In this document: positions 63,194 to 64,000 of the stretch, piece after piece
Layout of the letters: every line of letters begins with the position of its first letter
Numbering within the stretch: position 1 is the stretch's first letter
From: Poseidonibacter ostreae
GTDB lineage: Bacteria; Campylobacterota; Campylobacteria; Campylobacterales; Arcobacteraceae
Direction of reading: 5' to 3'
Assembly: GCF_009208055.1 (NCBI RefSeq)
Contig: NZ_WFKI01000011.1
Span: forward strand, 1 to 64,000
Length of the DNA stretch: 64,000 nucleotides
Position numbers and translations under genes: made by a program
Notes under the pieces: model-generated
Databases searched by the model: none
Told to the model about the DNA's origin: nothing
The model's input: only the letters and a program-made list of their open reading frames with translations

Positions 63194-64000
63194 TTATAAT
63201 TTTTTTACTTCACTTTTATATGTAAGTCTATCTAATTTTGTAGCTTGTGTTCTATTTTCACTTTTCATTTCATTTTCAAATGTTTTTATAATACTTTTTG
63301 AATTAGCTAAAAAAGTTGCTTTATGCTTTCCTGCTAATCCTGAAGTTTTTGGACGTCTAATAACTTTTAATGGATCTACTGCTTTTCCATTTTTATAAAG
63401 TCCTAAGTGTAAATGTGGACCTGAGCTAAGTCCTGTACTTCCAACATAACCAATATGTTGACCTTTTTTAACTCTAGCACCTCTTTTTAGACCTTTTCTA
63501 AAACCATTTTGGTGAGCATATAATGTTTTATAGCCATTTTGGTGATTTATGATAATTGTATTACCATAACCACCTCTACGACCTTTAAATTCAACTCTTC
63601 CATCACCTGCTGCATAAATTTTTCTTCCTCTTGGAGCTGCAAAATCTGTTCCTAGGTGTGCTCTATATCTTTTTAATACAGGATGCCATCTTTTTTTTGT
63701 AAATTTACTTGAAATTCTTTTATAAGTAAGTGGTATTTTAAAGAAAAAAGTTTTTGAAAAACCTTTTCCTTTTTCATCATAATATTTATCATCTTTACTA
63801 TTTTTAATTCTATAATATTCTTTTCCTGCAATTTCAACCATTGCAGCACTTAATTCAGGCAATCCATGTGGACGACCAAGTAAGCTCTTCTTTGTATATT
63901 TTAATGCAATAAAATCGCCTTTTTGCATTTTTCTAAAATCAACTACGCCTTTGAACAATGATTTTAATTGAATTGCTAAAGTCACATCCCCTGTTGCTTT
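63194..64000 (-). CDS. M23 (LytM) family peptidase, N terminus outside the window
   Basis: The frame is open to the window edge; a GTG at 63985 lies inside a continuing sequence (KATGDVTLAIQL), so the true start is upstream. The LytM zinc motifs are HLGTDFAAPRG and SSGPHLHLGLYKNG. It cleaves peptidoglycan cross-links; in Campylobacterota such enzymes shape cells or assist division. It is first in a pair with mgtE. Confidence 0.88.
   Translation of the reverse strand, partial: KATGDVTLAIQLKSLFKGVVDFRKMQKGDFIALKYTKKSLLGRPHGLPELSAAMVEIAGKEYYRIKNSKDDKYYDEKGKGFSKTFFFKIPLTYKRISSKFTKKRWHPVLKRYRAHLGTDFAAPRGRKIYAAGDGRVEFKGRRGGYGNTIIINHQNGYKTLYAHQNGFRKGLKRGARVKKGQHIGYVGSTGLSSGPHLHLGLYKNGKAVDPLKVIRRPKTSGLAGKHKATFLANSKSIIKTFENEMKSENRTQATKLDRLTYKSEVKKL

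Noticed and set aside
1..64000. CRISPR array
   Set aside because: No regularly spaced repeats of 25-40 bases and no cas genes were seen.
1..64000. Third att copy marking the left end of island 1
   Set aside because: No further match to ggtggagatgtcc was seen left of 17223, so the left end presumably lies outside the window.

Overview
The window looks like the chromosome of an Arcobacter-like member of the Campylobacterota. This rests on the very low G+C, the backbone genes (tig-clpP-def, era-yifB, carboxynorspermidine polyamine genes, paired PPK2 kinases, TAXI-TRAP transporter, mgtE) and a tmRNA whose tag reads ANNNNYSPAYAAA. No species can be named from sequence alone. About 39 kb of accessory DNA lies to the left of the tmRNA gene and 25 kb of conserved backbone to its right.

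The accessory part is best read as two genomic islands integrated one behind the other at the 3' end of ssrA (38991-39380, minus strand). The 19-bp end of ssrA is repeated exactly at 17223-17241. Each copy has a P4-type integrase starting about 190 bp to its left (15811-17040 and 37393-38793). Island 2 therefore spans about 17242-38985; island 1 runs from about 17222 leftwards and out of the window.

Island 1 carries a Thoeris locus: thsA (SIR2-SLOG effector) and four TIR-type genes, two canonical ThsB and two with extra uncharacterised domains. Next come a resolvase gene and a type I restriction-modification operon (hsdR-hsdM-hsdS). That operon continues without a gap into an SMC-like ATPase and an HNH nuclease, a pair resembling Septu PtuAB.

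Island 2 opens with a Gabija pair (gajA, gajB). It continues with a divergent regulator pair containing a catalytically dead S24 protein, a small tyrosine recombinase, an orphan AAA/STAND-like ATPase flanked by decayed repeats, two secreted or lipoprotein genes, and a five-gene mobilisation operon (MobC-like, relaxase, three small novel proteins). A type II restriction module (AlkA-like glycosylase, controller protein, two nuclease-like genes, m5C methyltransferase, small unknown) is bracketed by two related 27-bp direct repeats. It ends with a RepA-like ATPase, an AlpA-like regulator and the integrase. The gene set (relaxase, Rep-like ATPase, AlpA, integrase) suggests an integrative mobilisable element.

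To the right of ssrA the genes are housekeeping: polyamine synthesis with an overlapping rubredoxin gene, two PPK2 enzymes, a TRAP transporter, a VWA-TPR protein, trigger factor-ClpP-deformylase, an MCP with a PAS partner, YifB, Era, a four-gene type II secretion/competence-like cluster, FolE, MgtE and a partial M23 peptidase. The densest novelty is the multi-TIR Thoeris locus, the ATPase-HNH pair wired into the type I RM operon, the orphan ATPase and the mobilisation operon.
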